Origin: Lichtheimia corymbifera B2541
Lineage: Eukaryota > Mucoromycota > Mucoromycetes > Mucorales > Lichtheimiaceae
Direction: 5' to 3'
Length of the DNA stretch: 64,000 bases
Assembly: GCA_000697475.1 (NCBI GenBank)
Contig: JNEU01000982.1
Span: 19,504 to 83,503, forward strand
Position numbers and translations under genes: made by a program. The notes beneath the pieces were generated by a model that made no database searches, was not told where the DNA came from, and saw only the letters and a list, made by a program, of their open reading frames with translations. Of the stretch, positions 11,297-23,454 are shown piece after piece; within the stretch, counting starts at the first letter, position 1, and every line of letters starts with the position of its first letter.

Positions 11297-14068
11297 ATGT
11301 CAAGAGGTATTTCATTTTATTTTCCAAAATAGCCACCACCGTTTCTTTCGCTTGTTGACACCTCTTGGAAAAAAGTCACTATCAGTACTACAACTGCACC
11401 ATCGTACATTTGTCCCACTGCAGCCAATGCCATCATTGCCGAGATTGGACCCTACCAAGTAGCCGCCGATGCATTGCAGGCCATCAACCAGTTCCTTGAT
11501 GAGTTCCTTGGATTGCTGCTCTCGTCCTCATTATCGCTTGATTTATCACGTATCAAAACGGTTGTTTTCACACTCCTACCCTCGACCTTGGGCAAGAACG
11601 CCATTGTGGAAGCCGAACTTGAAGTCAAGACGTTTACCGAGACCGAAGTGATCAACTATGAAGTGTATGAGCACATGCGTAACCTTGGCACCAACGGCAA
11701 TCCTTTTCCTCTTCATGAAGCTTTACCAGCATTACGTGAACGATGCGTCGAGTTTTGTACCTTGGCCATTGAAAGACCACCTGAGGAGGCTTCTACAACA
11801 ACAACTACCAGTCAAGGCTCCGTGATCATTGTGCCTATTGTTGCCATTTACGTGACTACAGTATTGGAGCATGTGGCCGAGTACGTGTTAACGGCTATTG
11901 CAATGACAGCAGAGCATGAAGATACCAAAGTGATCCGAATCAAAGAAGTGTTTTTGGCATTGATCGATGACGTTCAAGTGGGTGGCGTATTCTATCGCAT
12001 GGTCCTTCGAGAAAAACTAGAGGTAAGATTGTCATCATCATTATACTGTCAATCCTAATGGAAGAATGGTAGAAACGAGCCTACACTTATGGATACATGC
12101 CAAGGGTGATGACACCAGTCTCGTTTTCGGCACCTAAACATTCTTCGTCCAGTAAGTGTCACAGCATGAATTTGTTCCCGCACGTCAACAATGGCGTTAC
12201 TAAAAATAATACTTTACCCAGCTACTGGAAGCATCCATACCGGATTCCTGGATATCAGTTTTGATGATTTGGAATTTGACCGTGAGGACAGTGATTATTA
12301 TGCCTTGAGGCCTGCATCTTTGATGAGCAGCAGTGTCAGCAGTACCACATTTACATCATCTTCAGCAGTTGGTCTTAACAACAACAAGAAAAAAACGCAC
12401 AAGGTCTTGAGAAAGGAGGATGAAGAGCCATTATTTCTTTCCAACAAATCAGCAGCATCCGTGTATGATCCAGATGCAACAGCACCAACAACAATGAACT
12501 TTGAAGATATGATACGTTCGGGAGATACTGTCAAAGTGACCCTGACACCAAATCGATTACGCTCCATTGAAGTGAAGAACCAAATGGCTGATGAGGATCC
12601 ACCAGCACCCACTTGGGAACGTCGTTCGGCAGCAAGTTTGGCATCACGTAGCAGCAGGTCTGCTTTACGATCCACATCACCCACTCCTTCCTCTTCTTCT
12701 TCTTCTGCTGCTGCTGTTGCTATGCAACCACCATCGTCTCGTGAATTGCGTAAAAAGGCATCCTCCTCCTCTATCACGACTACTGCTGCACCATTGCCAT
12801 CACCACCTACTACTTCACGTTCTTCTCCTTTTGTTGCACCTAAAAAACCTGCACCTACAGCACCTGCTCTTCCTACACCGCCAGGTCCATCTCCTTCAGT
12901 ATCAACACCTTCAGTGACTGTAACACCTTCGGTATCTACACCTTCGATATCATTGACACCAGCCCCTGCTGCTGTTGTTACTACATCACAACCACCATCG
13001 CCACCACCTGCTCCTACCACCACCACTACCACAACAACATTGTCATGTAAACTTGATCGTCATCATGAGGAACCTGTCAAGGAAGAAGAGAAGCAGCCAC
13101 TTGAAAACGATATCAAACCTATTTCACCACCGCCATCTTCGCCTGTTACCAAGCATTCTGATATCAGTATTAGCAGTGACAGCGGTAGTGATAATACCAT
13201 AACAACGGTAACAGCAGCAGCCGATAGCAGTAACAACAACACCAACAGCAGCAGCAGTGACAATGATGATGAGAAATCAACGACGACGACCACCAAGCCG
13301 CCTTCGCCTCGAGATAGTGTGGCATCCTTCTCATCCACCAAATCATCTTCACCATGCGATAGTGTTGTATCCTTATCATCTACGTCCACATCCTCCACAG
13401 GTTTTATGAGTGCTGTTACTGCTCAAGAAGAACAAAGTGGTGAATCAGACAACAATGGATCCACTGTGGCTGTTACTGCTGCTACTGCTACTGCTACTAC
13501 TAGTACTAGCACTCCTATTCCACGACAACCTCCCATTCGTCAGCGCAAGGTATCTCGTGGTAGTAAAGCTTGGGAGAGCATTGAAGAAACTGCCATTACG
13601 CCTGCCGCTGCAGCACGTCGTCGACTTTTGCGACAAAGCAGAGAATCCATCGCATCCAGTACGAGTGGCATGGACGAGCAGACACAGCAACAGCAACAAC
13701 CGCAATTGCAACAACCTCATAATCCACCCAAAGCTACACCTCAACCTAGACCTTTGAGTAGTGTGTTGGATAAGGTGATGCATTTCGAACGCTCCATGGA
13801 TGAATTTGCAGCACAACAACATCATAGACAACATCGAGCATCCGCTTATTATCCACGACGTGAACGTTTCTTGTACCTTCAACGTGAACCCAGCGCAATG
13901 GAAGCAACAGCACCTCCTCGCCGTCCTTTACGTCGTCGTCCTGTAACTACAGCAGCCGTTGATGTCTCTGTTCAAACCACCATCCATGAGAATGATGATG
14001 ATGTGGATGATGCAACACGTGAGCTCGAAAATGCTGTAGTTGGATGGTTATTGGGTGAAGCAGCATAA
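11297..14068 (+). CDS. conserved fungal protein with disordered Ser/Thr/Pro-rich C-terminus, function unknown
   Basis: Predicted 844-residue protein joined from exons 11297-11306, 11424-12022, 12073-12151 and 12222-14068; the phases agree, and the first exon codes only MSR plus one base. Residues 1-200 form an ordered, mostly helical domain (AIIAEIGPYQVAADAL, LSLDLSRIKTVVFTLLPSTL, VLEHVAEYVLTAIAMTAE, IRIKEVFLALIDD). The last part resembles a histone-fold pair of helices, though I cannot name the family. A second conserved block follows (FLDISFDDLEFDREDSDYY and MIRSGDTVKVTLTPNRLRSI). The rest is a long low-complexity Ser/Thr/Pro/Ala tail with one or two ordered islands (RQRKVSRGSKAWESIEE; LSSVLDKVMHFERSMDEF). 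The frame starting at an ATG at 12191 is not a separate gene; it lies in the intron before exon 4. Confidence 0.72.
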
Positions 14069-14764
14069 GCCCCTCTCATTTTACATACTAGTACTAGTAG
14101 TTATCATCATTTTGCTTGTGAGTAATAAATATTAAAAGAGAAAATGGCCTGGTGCCACACAAACACACACAAAAGGAATATACAAGGGCTATAGCTATGC
14201 GTAGGATTACTTTTTCCAAGTAGTCGGTTGTGGGGGAGGGGGGAGGGGAATGGATCGATCATCCTTATCATTGTCAGCATAACAACAACATCCGTCCGCC
14301 AAATTCAAAGTCAGCGTATACCTTTTATAACGAAGATCCGCATGTGGTGGTGTGTGTGTGCGTGTGCGAGCGTGGAATGAATTAATATAAAGAAGTAATA
14401 GAAAAAACACACACACACACATCCCCTCGCTCTCTCTCTGGTACCTGCGTTTGCCCCCATGATGATGATCGATCCCGGATCATGTCTATCATTGGATATG
14501 AAGCCTTGTACCAAATAACCGGCTAGTGCAACCGAAGGTATAGGATTAGGAAACAGTCATGCGAGCTGCCGATCCTGCCCTGATTAGGCTTGGCAGTTTG
14601 GGTTAAATTGTCAAGGTTGCCAGTGTGCTACCATGATACATACTTTCACCACCGCTCTCTCCCCAACTCGTTGTCGTCGTCCTACGCTCCGAATGAGGCC
14701 ACAATACACACACACAGATACCTTTTTTTTCCCTTTCTCTCTTTTTTTGTTTACAGCATAGCCA
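14069..14764. other. intergenic, with GT/CA-rich DNA
   Basis: No gene seen. Contains several CA and GT runs (14160, 14350, 14405, 14705) and a pyrimidine-rich tract directly before the 7TM gene. Confidence 0.5.
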
Positions 14765-16143
14765 ATGGACCAAGAAATAGATGGGCCTGACGGATTGGAG
14801 ATCATGTCCGAGATTATCTCGCTGGCTTGTATCTCCATTATGGCTTTACTCTTTGGTTCCAAATCCAAAATTGAACGATTCAACACATTGACTTATGGCC
14901 GCACGCTCGTCATTCTCTTGTATATTCTCTCATGGACATTCTCGGCCATTGCCATTGTCTCCGTATCCACGAACAACTGTAAGTCCGAAACCACGCGCGG
15001 TAGCCAGGACAATTATTCATGCAAAACGATCGTTGCTAGGGAACAAGGTATCCTGCGTACTCGGTGTCATGATTTGCGATGTGTTTTATGCTGGCAGTAA
15101 AGTCACTATCTATGCCTGGTATGTATGTCTTTTTCCTTATTGATATAACACGCTGACTAACCCTCACTACTAGGTTGATTGAACGCGTTCACCTCGTAAC
15201 AGCCGTAAGAGTTCGCCGTATGAAATCGATCCAATATCGTTTCCATCTCGCTTTATTATGTCCCTATGTCGGCATCTTCATCCTCATGGTACATATATAT
15301 ATATATATACCTACTTTAGCTATTCGTTTCACTCACTCTCGATTGTAGTTGATCTTCCGAAATGCATACATTGATGAGAACGGCATTTGCATCATGGGCC
15401 TGCAACCACCATCTAGTATTCCTTTGATGGTAAGTGGCATGTTTATCCCCTTTTTTTCTTATCGCAAATTAACGCCTTGTTCAATCTAGATTTATGACTT
15501 TGTAAGCAATCCAATTACGCCATCATGATGAATAACATTTTAATAATAACCATCGATCCCTTACTAGTTGCTCAACCTATACCTGACCTTCCTTTTTGTC
15601 AAACCTTTGGTGAGAACGAGCCGTCGACACGATCGTGAGGATTGGAGAGAAACACGCTTGTACAAATTGACACGTCGTACATTGGTGGCATCCGCTGTGT
15701 GTCTGATTGTATCACTCGTCAATATCCTCACCTTGGCCATTACACAAGGCCACGAACGTGGTTTAATGTGTCTTTCCATGTGCACTGTCGATGTCACTAT
15801 CAATGTTATCACCATTCATTGGGTAGGTCACTTTACTATTTAGCGCTTTTCTTTTTCTTTTGCTCATCATCATCATCCTCCTATGATGTAGGTCACGTCA
15901 ACCAATATCAAAATGTCTGTTCGCCATCCTACGATCCCCACCATGGACGAATATAATCGCACAGCAACACCTCCACCTTTAGATTCGACATTTGATATGG
16001 GTGATCATCAAGAATTTTATCCTGACAAGTATATCATCCCACAAGTCAACAAGAAATGTCAAGAAGACAACGATAGTGTACACTCGGCACAGCTCTCACA
16101 CAATAGCGCCAAACCTCTGCAGGCAGAACATCCCGCCTCTTAG
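14765..16143 (+). CDS. seven-transmembrane (GPCR-like) membrane protein, copy 2
   Basis: Predicted 335-residue membrane protein with seven hydrophobic segments, paralogous to 2307-3803. Exons are 14765-14978, 15040-15118, 15174-15288, 15349-15429, 15490-15501, 15568-15822 and 15892-16143. Exons 2-5 have exactly the same lengths as in copy 1 (79, 115, 81 and 12 nt), and the 12-nt exon codes IYDF. Helix and loop motifs are the same (TYGRTLVILLYILSWTFSAI, WLIERVHLV, SSIPLM, GHERGLMCLSMCT). The cytosolic tail is shorter, lacks the Gln/Thr runs, and keeps the ending SVHSAQLS then S-AKPLQ. The conserved Ser-rich terminal motif could be phosphorylated or bind a partner. The family name is not known to me. 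Confidence 0.82.
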
Positions 16144-16457
16144 TACCATCTCCATCATCATCACCATCATCCTCTTCTCGTTGTATTATGCTCTACACGT
16201 TTTTCAACCCCTTCATCGATTATTCCCCCTCCCACACACACAACCTTATTTTTCTTTCCCCCACCTTCCAACCTTCCTTCAATCTGGCATTAGACATATC
16301 TCCCCCCTTCCCCAATTGCTTGTTTCCACTAATGTAGATACGTATGTTAAATATCTTTCTTTTTTTCCTTCATCATCATTGTATTGCATGTGTTTGTGGG
16401 TATGTACGTGTGCATCTAGCATAGCAGCAGTAGTAGTTGTACAGGATGGGTTCTTAT
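16144..16457. other. intergenic between convergent genes
   Basis: About 310 bp of pyrimidine-rich DNA between two convergent 3' ends. No gene seen. Confidence 0.5.
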
Positions 16458-16841
16458 TTAGCTCAACAAAGCCAAGGTAACATCACCATGGACTCTAGCA
16501 CGCAACTCGATTTCGACATCAAGGTTGAGATCCAATCGAAGCTTGAGTGGAGTATGACCACCACCACCACCCTCCTCGGCTTTGGTGACAGGCTGTTGCT
16601 GTTGTGTTTCAACCTGACGAGTTACTGTTGCTTGGTTACCATCTTCATCTTGCACACGATGTTGTTGACGACGACGACGTCGCCTATTACGACCACCACC
16701 ACGTCTTTGACTACGAGATCGCCTATTACTAGCACCTGAAAGGACCGATTCATTATCATCCCATGATGAATGTTCCTCCGATTCAAAATCATGAGGGCGA
16801 GGAGGAGGGGACATTGTTCTTTGTGGTTGGGATGACGACAT
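16458..16841 (-). CDS. short Arg-rich conserved fungal protein
   Basis: Intronless 127-residue protein starting MSSSQPQRTMSPPP. The middle is strongly basic (RRSRSQRRGG, NRRRRRRQQ), followed by a Gln run. The last 30 residues are an ordered amphipathic block, LKLRLDLNLDVEIELRARV then HGDVTLALLS, which looks like alternating beta strands. Similar short proteins with a basic or Ser-rich head and this kind of C-terminal block occur in fungi, as far as I can recall, with no assigned role. The basic part could bind nucleic acid or membranes; that is inference only. It lies convergent to the 7TM gene and upstream-facing to the Mam3-like gene on the same strand. Confidence 0.7.
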   Translation of the reverse strand: MSSSQPQRTMSPPPRPHDFESEEHSSWDDNESVLSGASNRRSRSQRRGGGRNRRRRRRQQHRVQDEDGNQATVTRQVETQQQQPVTKAEEGGGGGHTPLKLRLDLNLDVEIELRARVHGDVTLALLS

Positions 16842-17255
16842 TTTTGTTTTTGGAAGAAAGAAAAGAGAGCAAAAAGAGTCGTTGGCCTCTTATACTCAAT
16901 CAAGGCTCCTGACGTATATGCAAGATTGCATGACGCAATGTGTGTTTAATCCAGAAAAAGAGAAAAAATCGATCGTTCCATGTGTGTGTATTATGCATAA
17001 AACATGTTGTCATGCTGTTTCTCCATAGTTTTGGTTCAGGCTGCATCATCATCCAATGATCCACGTTCCTGGAACATGGGTTGGGGGTGCATGGTGTTGC
17101 ATCTGGAAATGGAAGTTGTCGATCTCATGCAGTCACTGGTTACTAAATTAAAAATCGCATGACGGGCTCACGTTTTTCTTAAATGCAATATGAGAGAGAG
17201 AGAGCGAGAACACAGATTCAATTTTATGTCTTTTTGAAAAAAAATGCTACTAATT
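16842..17255. other. intergenic
   Basis: About 410 bp, AT-rich, with a short GA run near 17190. No gene seen. Confidence 0.5.
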
Positions 17256-19192
17256 TCATTTTGGAGAACCCGTCAACAAAGGATGACGTTCCTGTTGCTG
17301 TTGTTGTGCACCATTGGAAGGCGATGAAGAGAGAACACCATGCGTGATTGCACCATAAGTCTTTTGATAGGGCTCCACGACCTTGTTGTGGTGAGGACTG
17401 GATACAGAATGCGTAGACATGGAACGTACAATCGATTCTTTGATAGGTCCTGGTTGAGAATGACGTTTACGCCATCTTGAATGGAGACGGGCATTGGATT
17501 TCCTGCTGTTGGTGACTTGACGACGTACCACACGCACCTTATTGGCCACTGTACAAGCACACAATATTAGATACCCAATATCCTCCTCTTCATGCATATC
17601 TATCCATCTTACCATCAACATAGACATCCGTCTCATCAATGATTTCCTAATCATTCAATTAGCTTCATGTCATGACTGGCGTATTCTTCATCTTTTTTTA
17701 CCTCGCCAATAAGTTCCTCAATGACATCTTCCAGAGTAATCACACCAATAGCACCGCTTTGACCTCCAGGATCATCTGAAACCAATGCCATATGGCCTGG
17801 CAAAACGTTCAATGTCAGACATATCAAGTTGATACCCACTGAAAAAGAAAACTTACTTTTTCCTTCTTGGAAGAAATTAAGAATGTCCAAACAGCTTGTA
17901 TCAGGGCCAGTCTCGGGCAAAGTGCTGAGTTGCAAGTTGGATACTGGCAATGCATCCTCGGGATCATAGGTGATGAGACGTTTAGTCAACAACATGCCAA
18001 CAAAGTTGGTATCTTCACCGGCAGCATGTACAGGTATACGCGAGTAGCCAGCGGTCAAAATCTATCCACCACACACCAATGAATAAAGAAAACGTAATAG
18101 TCAATGGAATGTCTTATTGCTTTACCTTGTCCACAAGCGCCTCGTCAAGGATATCATCCACTGATAAAATGAATACGTCACGGATGGGGGTCATAATCTG
18201 TGATACGGGTTTGGATCGAAGATCAAGGACAGCACCAATGATCGTCACTTCATCTGAAGTAAGAGCTTCGACGTCGGATGGCTCCACTGCTTGATGTAGG
18301 GACACCAGAGTTTTGAGACCTACCACCACCATGTCAACATGATAATTTTCAATACCATCCATTGTTAACATTACCAGCCTTTTTGTAAACTGTGCCGTGG
18401 GATTCACCAAGAAAGTAGTCCAAAAGCAATGCCGTTGGGTATGCAATGGGATACATGAGATACATGAGCACAAGGACCATCCAAGCTGTTCTTGCACCGA
18501 TTGCCAAGCCATAACGGACACAGATGGCTGCAGCGGAGATAAGTGAGCCATTGTCAATCATTGTCGATCACCTACTTACATTGAGGAATAACCCTATTAT
18601 ACAGAGCAGTAATGAATAAAAAAAGTCCTATCTTCCTTCCCTCTCCCTCCTCAATCCGAGTACTTACTCGCCAAAGATAACAATCAACGCAGTAGAAATG
18701 ACAACCGCTTGCCATCCACCACCGAGAACACCATCCAAGATAATTGGCAAAGTTTCGTTGATGACCACATTCGATAGCAACAAAGTAACCAAGACCCAAT
18801 GTTTGCCACGCTCAAGCAACGCAAGCACCTTTTTGGCATTCTTTCGCTCGCTGGGGGTTCCGGATTCGATAAGGACGTGCAAGTTGGTTTCATCTTGGCC
18901 CATAAGACCCAACGTCAAACCTAATAATCAACCCATTCCCCCCTTAATTCAATATACTGACTGACCATCCGACCGACCACCCAATTGTCATCAACGCACC
19001 TGCAAATACACCGCCAAGGAGTACCAAAAAGATAATAATGAATACCTTTTCGAGAAACTCGGCCGATCCATAGCTGATCTTTTCGGCATCAGAGGCAGCA
19101 ATGGCAGCCGTGGCTGGGTAGCCATGAATCAAGGAAGCTAATGAAGTGAGGGCGAAAAGCGAGGTGCGTATTCGTAAAGGCAAAGCTGTCAT
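17256..19192 (-). CDS. MAM3: Mam3/CNNM-like transporter-associated protein (DUF21 plus CBS pair)
   Basis: Membrane protein of the CNNM/Mam3 family, which in yeast sits in the vacuolar membrane and affects metal (Mg, Mn, Co, Zn) handling. 477 residues from nine exons: complement(17256-17548, 17613-17646, 17702-17796, 17857-18061, 18126-18319, 18375-18527, 18580-18593, 18668-18920, 19000-19192). It starts with a signal or membrane segment ([20 protein letters not shown]). The DUF21 domain has the typical [11 protein letters not shown] and helices ending FGEVIPQS. Two CBS motifs follow ([36 protein letters not shown] and [17 protein letters not shown]). The tail is basic and polar, with a Gln run. 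The FGEVIPQS motif is built across a 14-nt exon (18580-18593), which supports that splice model. Confidence 0.92.
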
Positions 19193-19412
19193 TCAAAGGG
19201 GGGAAAAGAAAAAAGAGAGAAAGGGAGAGAGAGAGATAAGAATGAAAGAAAGAAAAAGGAATAACGGGAGATAATCGGAGGCTCCTGTGCTTGACATAAA
19301 CGGAGCCTCACGCTTGGCGTGTTACAATCCCAATCCAACTACTTGTACTGTACATCTTCAATAAACCCACTTTTAATGTATGTATATATATATTATTATA
19401 AGAATGACCCAT

Positions 19413-22291
19413 TCATGATCCAGTAAAGATGGAAAGGATGCGATAAGTAACGGAGCCAATGAAGCGGAAAACAGCAAGACCAGCAACGGCCCATAGAACA
19501 AAGGCCATGTAGCCATTTGTACGTTGATCAAAGTCACCTGCCGATCGGTAACAGGTTAGCCGTCAGCCCCGCGCTAAGAGTACCACAAAAAAAGACCCAT
19601 TACACAAATACGTACCCAACCACTGCAAGGTCTGTGCCGTTGTTACAAGGGCCACCAAGATCAAATTACTCAATATCCAAGATGTAACAAGACGTGTTCG
19701 AAACGCTCGATAATAATCCTCTTGTTTCGTTTTTGGATCCGGTTCATGTTTCTCATCTCGTTTACGTTCTTGAAGATTGATGCATGCTTCCTCGTACAAC
19801 AGCCCGACATCTTTTTGTTCAGGCACCGCTACATCCGCTTGTCCATGCTGTGTCGATTCAACAATACCAAGATCGGTTGCCACAAGAGTGATGTCCTTGG
19901 TACCCCAGCTAGATGCAATAGTATAAGACACATGTTTCAGATATAAACGTTGTTATTGTAGTCACCTGATGTCGTGAGTGTTACAGAATGCAAAGGTATT
20001 GAGAATGTTAATGTAGCTTGGTGTCATGAGCACATATTGTACACAACTCGAAATCATATGCCACGGATCTAAAAACAGTAAGCTGGCCGCCAAATAAATG
20101 GCATAGGTCGCACCCACTGCAATCAAAATATCACGAAAGGATCCGTCCGTGAGGAGTGTACTCGTGCTCACCGCATGGTCAATGGCATCATACGCTAACC
20201 ACACCGATGCAAAAATCATATAGATCATCAGCAGGGCAAAAAATACCATGATCACTGTATATGCACCCTTGGATCTATACATACAATCAATCATGGGTGA
20301 TCACCCCCCTTTTTTGGTGTGGAGAACAGACACTTACCCTTGAGGTCGATTGCCCATGGCAAAAAGAAAAAGAACAATGAGCAGCACCACATAGACATAG
20401 GTAAGCCCGACATGGACATTATTCGCCGTTTCTCGATCAAAAGGTGGGTTCGTCATTGTCGACAAGGCACGTGTCAAGATATAAAAAGACAAAAAGAAAT
20501 TGGCTAATGCAAACCATGAAAAGAGCCATGATAAAAACAAGTAGATCACTTGAATGATAAGCAACATTTTACGCAACAGGGAGTGTTTTGTCGTAATGAT
20601 CTTGCCCCAATGGAAAAGTGCATAGATGCCTGCAAAAAAGGAGCCATTCAACCACCTTCGACGCTGAGAGATGAATTCGGGTACACCATTGGGGACATCT
20701 GTTTCTCCGTAAGCATTGGAAACATAATGCAGGACCCATTTCGCATCCTTTTTAGCCACGAGTTCAAAGCAAAGGATTCGATCCTCGGCAAGATACATGT
20801 TGGCTTCGAACACGCCAGCAGCAGCAGCACCATCATGAAGATCTTCACCCAAAAAGTACTTTTCAAGGGGGCCATGGCCATTGACATCATTCAAGAGAGC
20901 CTTGTATCGGTATGCTGAAAATGCACCAGGCAGGACTTGAATGTAGCCAAGTACCGATTCAAGCGGTTTGTCGAGGACATTGGATATCTTGTATTCAAAG
21001 TTTTGAGCTGCCACCAATGGATTCAAGAGAGCAATTCCTGCTGTACCTACGAGCATGATGATGAGAAGAAAGAAAAACTTCATACCTATCTTTTTTTTTA
21101 CCTGTCATGGCACGCACTTCGCCACAAGCACCTCCAACATCTCGATTAATATCAAATGTTTTCCATAGACGGTAGATGGAGGATGGACCAGGGCGTGTGC
21201 CAACATCGAGTAACATACACACGGTAGGTTTCAATTGGGCACAAAAGGCTTGAAAGAACCAGCGATGGGAATTGATCTTGCGTTGGTTTTTCTCCTTGAG
21301 ACAAAACAAGATTTGTGTTGGCACAATGCTATCCATGGCATTTTTGAATTTGAGATCAGGGTTCAAGGATAATTGTGTTGTAAACTACTAGGCAAAAAGG
21401 TCAGTGCCCATGGTATTCACGACCTTCTTTACATACGGTACCTCGTATAAATGAGCTTGGACTTGTCTACGATTCACAAAATTCTTGGCCACACCATCTT
21501 GATATACACCCAAAGCTGATAAAAGGTCAAGTACACGTGGATGAATCTTTTCTCGCCCATCAGCAATGATGCAGACAACTATCTTTGACCAACTTTCACT
21601 TCCCTGTATTGGAAGTTAGCGCCGTACTGGCTTGCCTTTTCAATTACTAGTTATATAACATACCCAAGTGCGTGATCGTTTACGACTGCATAAATGTGAA
21701 ATGTTCTTCATGACACCGTGTAATGTCCTTGCTAGTAACACCTCATCTTCCTAATAAAAAAAAGAATAGTATTGAGCTATCATTAAACCTGTGCAAATTT
21801 GCTATCATACATACATTATACATGGTGATGCAAATAAACAGCTCTGTGGCACGATTGAATGACGTTTGTCGAAGCGTATAGGATTCAAAGTCTGCTGGAT
21901 CACTCGTTACGGCAGTGTAACGCATTTGTTCAAATTCACTGCCAGCTCTGCGAGGTGTAGATTGCAGGTATTGTACGGGTACTGGGCAATCAAGAACAAG
22001 GTTACCCTTGGTTAAAGGCACTCGTCGTACAGTGTGATAGCGCCTTGGTTGTCTTGCTGGTGCCAAACCTGGCCATTCCGGCATGTAGTAGTAAGGTGGT
22101 TGAAATGGCGGTTGGAATGACGGTCCTGGTGGTAATTGTTGTGGTATCAATTGTGGCTGCAACGACTGAGGAGGTGGCGGCGGCGGCGGTGCTGGTGCAT
22201 GTGGCGGTGCTGGTGGTGGTGGCGGATGCCAATTACTCGAAGAGCTTGTAGCATGGGATGGTGTCGATGATGATTGATGATGAATAGTCAT
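19413..22291 (-). CDS. chitin synthase, class I-III type
   Basis: Processive glycosyltransferase that makes chitin from UDP-GlcNAc at the plasma membrane. 814 residues from eight exons: complement(19413-19537, 19616-19908, 19966-20274, 20338-21046, 21102-21384, 21442-21603, 21664-21750, 21815-22291). The N-terminus is a disordered Pro-rich region with poly-Pro runs. The catalytic core contains [19 protein letters not shown], the [12 protein letters not shown] nucleotide-sugar region, [30 protein letters not shown], and the processivity motif [12 protein letters not shown]. The C-terminal half has several transmembrane helices and the SWGTKD motif typical of class I-III enzymes. The start at 22291 is preferred over an upstream in-frame ATG because the extra residues are a Phe/Leu-rich run unlike the family's N-terminus. 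It lies next to the CBS protein and upstream of the Mam3-like gene on the same strand. Confidence 0.95.
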
Positions 22292-22420
22292 TAAATTAAA
22301 AAAGATGAAAGAAAAAAAAAGACAAAGAGACAACAAAGCAACAAGAAAAGGATAAAAACAAACAATGGTGATGGATATGGTTTATTGTTATTGTCATAAA
22401 AGATCACGTGTCAGCAATGA

Positions 22421-23454
22421 TCAAACGACTTGATCCAAAAATGTCCCGATCAAATCAGTCAAAGTGATCACACCCTTGGGATGGCCTTCATCATCACACC
22501 ACCAGAGACGATGTGCTTTACGAAGTACGAAGGCTGTCATGATTTGGGACAAGGTGAAACGATCATGGCATGTCAATGGGGGTTGCAACTCGTCTCCAGA
22601 GCGATTCTTCAAGTACATGACAACCGGCTTGTGCAACGCATCAAATCTTTCTCGATTCAATCCTCGCAATTGTTCAGGGCTCACTTCACCCACGAGAAGG
22701 TGTTCATCATCATCGGTTTCGATGGCAAGGGCACCGAGGGATGAATGAGCAAGCTTGAGAAAGGCTTCCATGGCAGTCATGCGGTAGGTGATACTGGCGA
22801 CATCACCTGTAGGTGGACTCCCACGTCGAATACGTGCATGCTCCACGATGGTGGGTGTTGTCAAGTCAAGGATCTTGCCGAGTTCATGGTTGTGAGCTTG
22901 CAAATAACGTGCTACATCCATTTGTGAAAGCAACACAGGTGATTGATCCTCAGCTTGAACAAGGACACGATGGCTACCATGTTGGCTCAAGAGTTGCATT
23001 ACATACTCAAGCGTATCCGTAGGTCGCACGGTCACCAGCTTGGAGCTTTCTTGGGTCAATCCAATCGCATCACTCAGCGGTTTAAGCAACACCTGACGTT
23101 CCCCGGCATCGCCCTAATACAGCAAGCTTGTTTGAAAATTTTTTCTCACGCTTTGCATGAAAACCTTCTTCTTACGCTGAGTAGCTTGAGCAGATCCAAA
23201 ACACTGACAATGGTCAAGTATTTCTTGTTGCCATCCAGTTGTTGGTATACGGGAACCGAAAGAATGTCATGCTCTAAAAGAACATCAAAGGCCTCTTCCA
23301 TCGTTGCCGTTGAAGGCAGTTCGACAAGTTGTCGGTTTCTGGGCGGCTTGACACTCGCAAGGACATCGGCTACTGTTCTAGAAGCAATCAGGGTACGATG
23401 GACACTAGGTCGTCGTTCAAGTTGAGTGGGATTGCTGTTGTTCAAGGTCGTCAT
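22421..23454 (-). CDS. four-CBS-domain protein (SNF4/Sds23-like)
   Basis: Soluble protein of 323 residues from two exons, complement(22421-23113, 23176-23454). Four CBS motifs in two Bateman pairs are visible: MEEAFDVLLEHDILSVPVY with TIVSVLDLLKLL; DTLEYVMQLLSQHGSHRVLV; MTAMEAFLKLAHSSLGALAI; and FTLSQIMTAFVLRKAHRLWW with GVITLTDLIGTFL. CBS pairs bind adenine nucleotides and act as energy sensors, as in the gamma subunit of AMP-activated kinase (Snf4) and in Sds23. There is no kinase or transporter domain attached. The two chitin synthase genes flank it on the same strand, which invites but does not prove a regulatory link. Confidence 0.85.

Noticed and set aside
12191..14068. Separate 625-residue gene starting at 12191
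   Set aside because: Its first codons lie in an intron; splice phases join the rest to the upstream exons as one protein.
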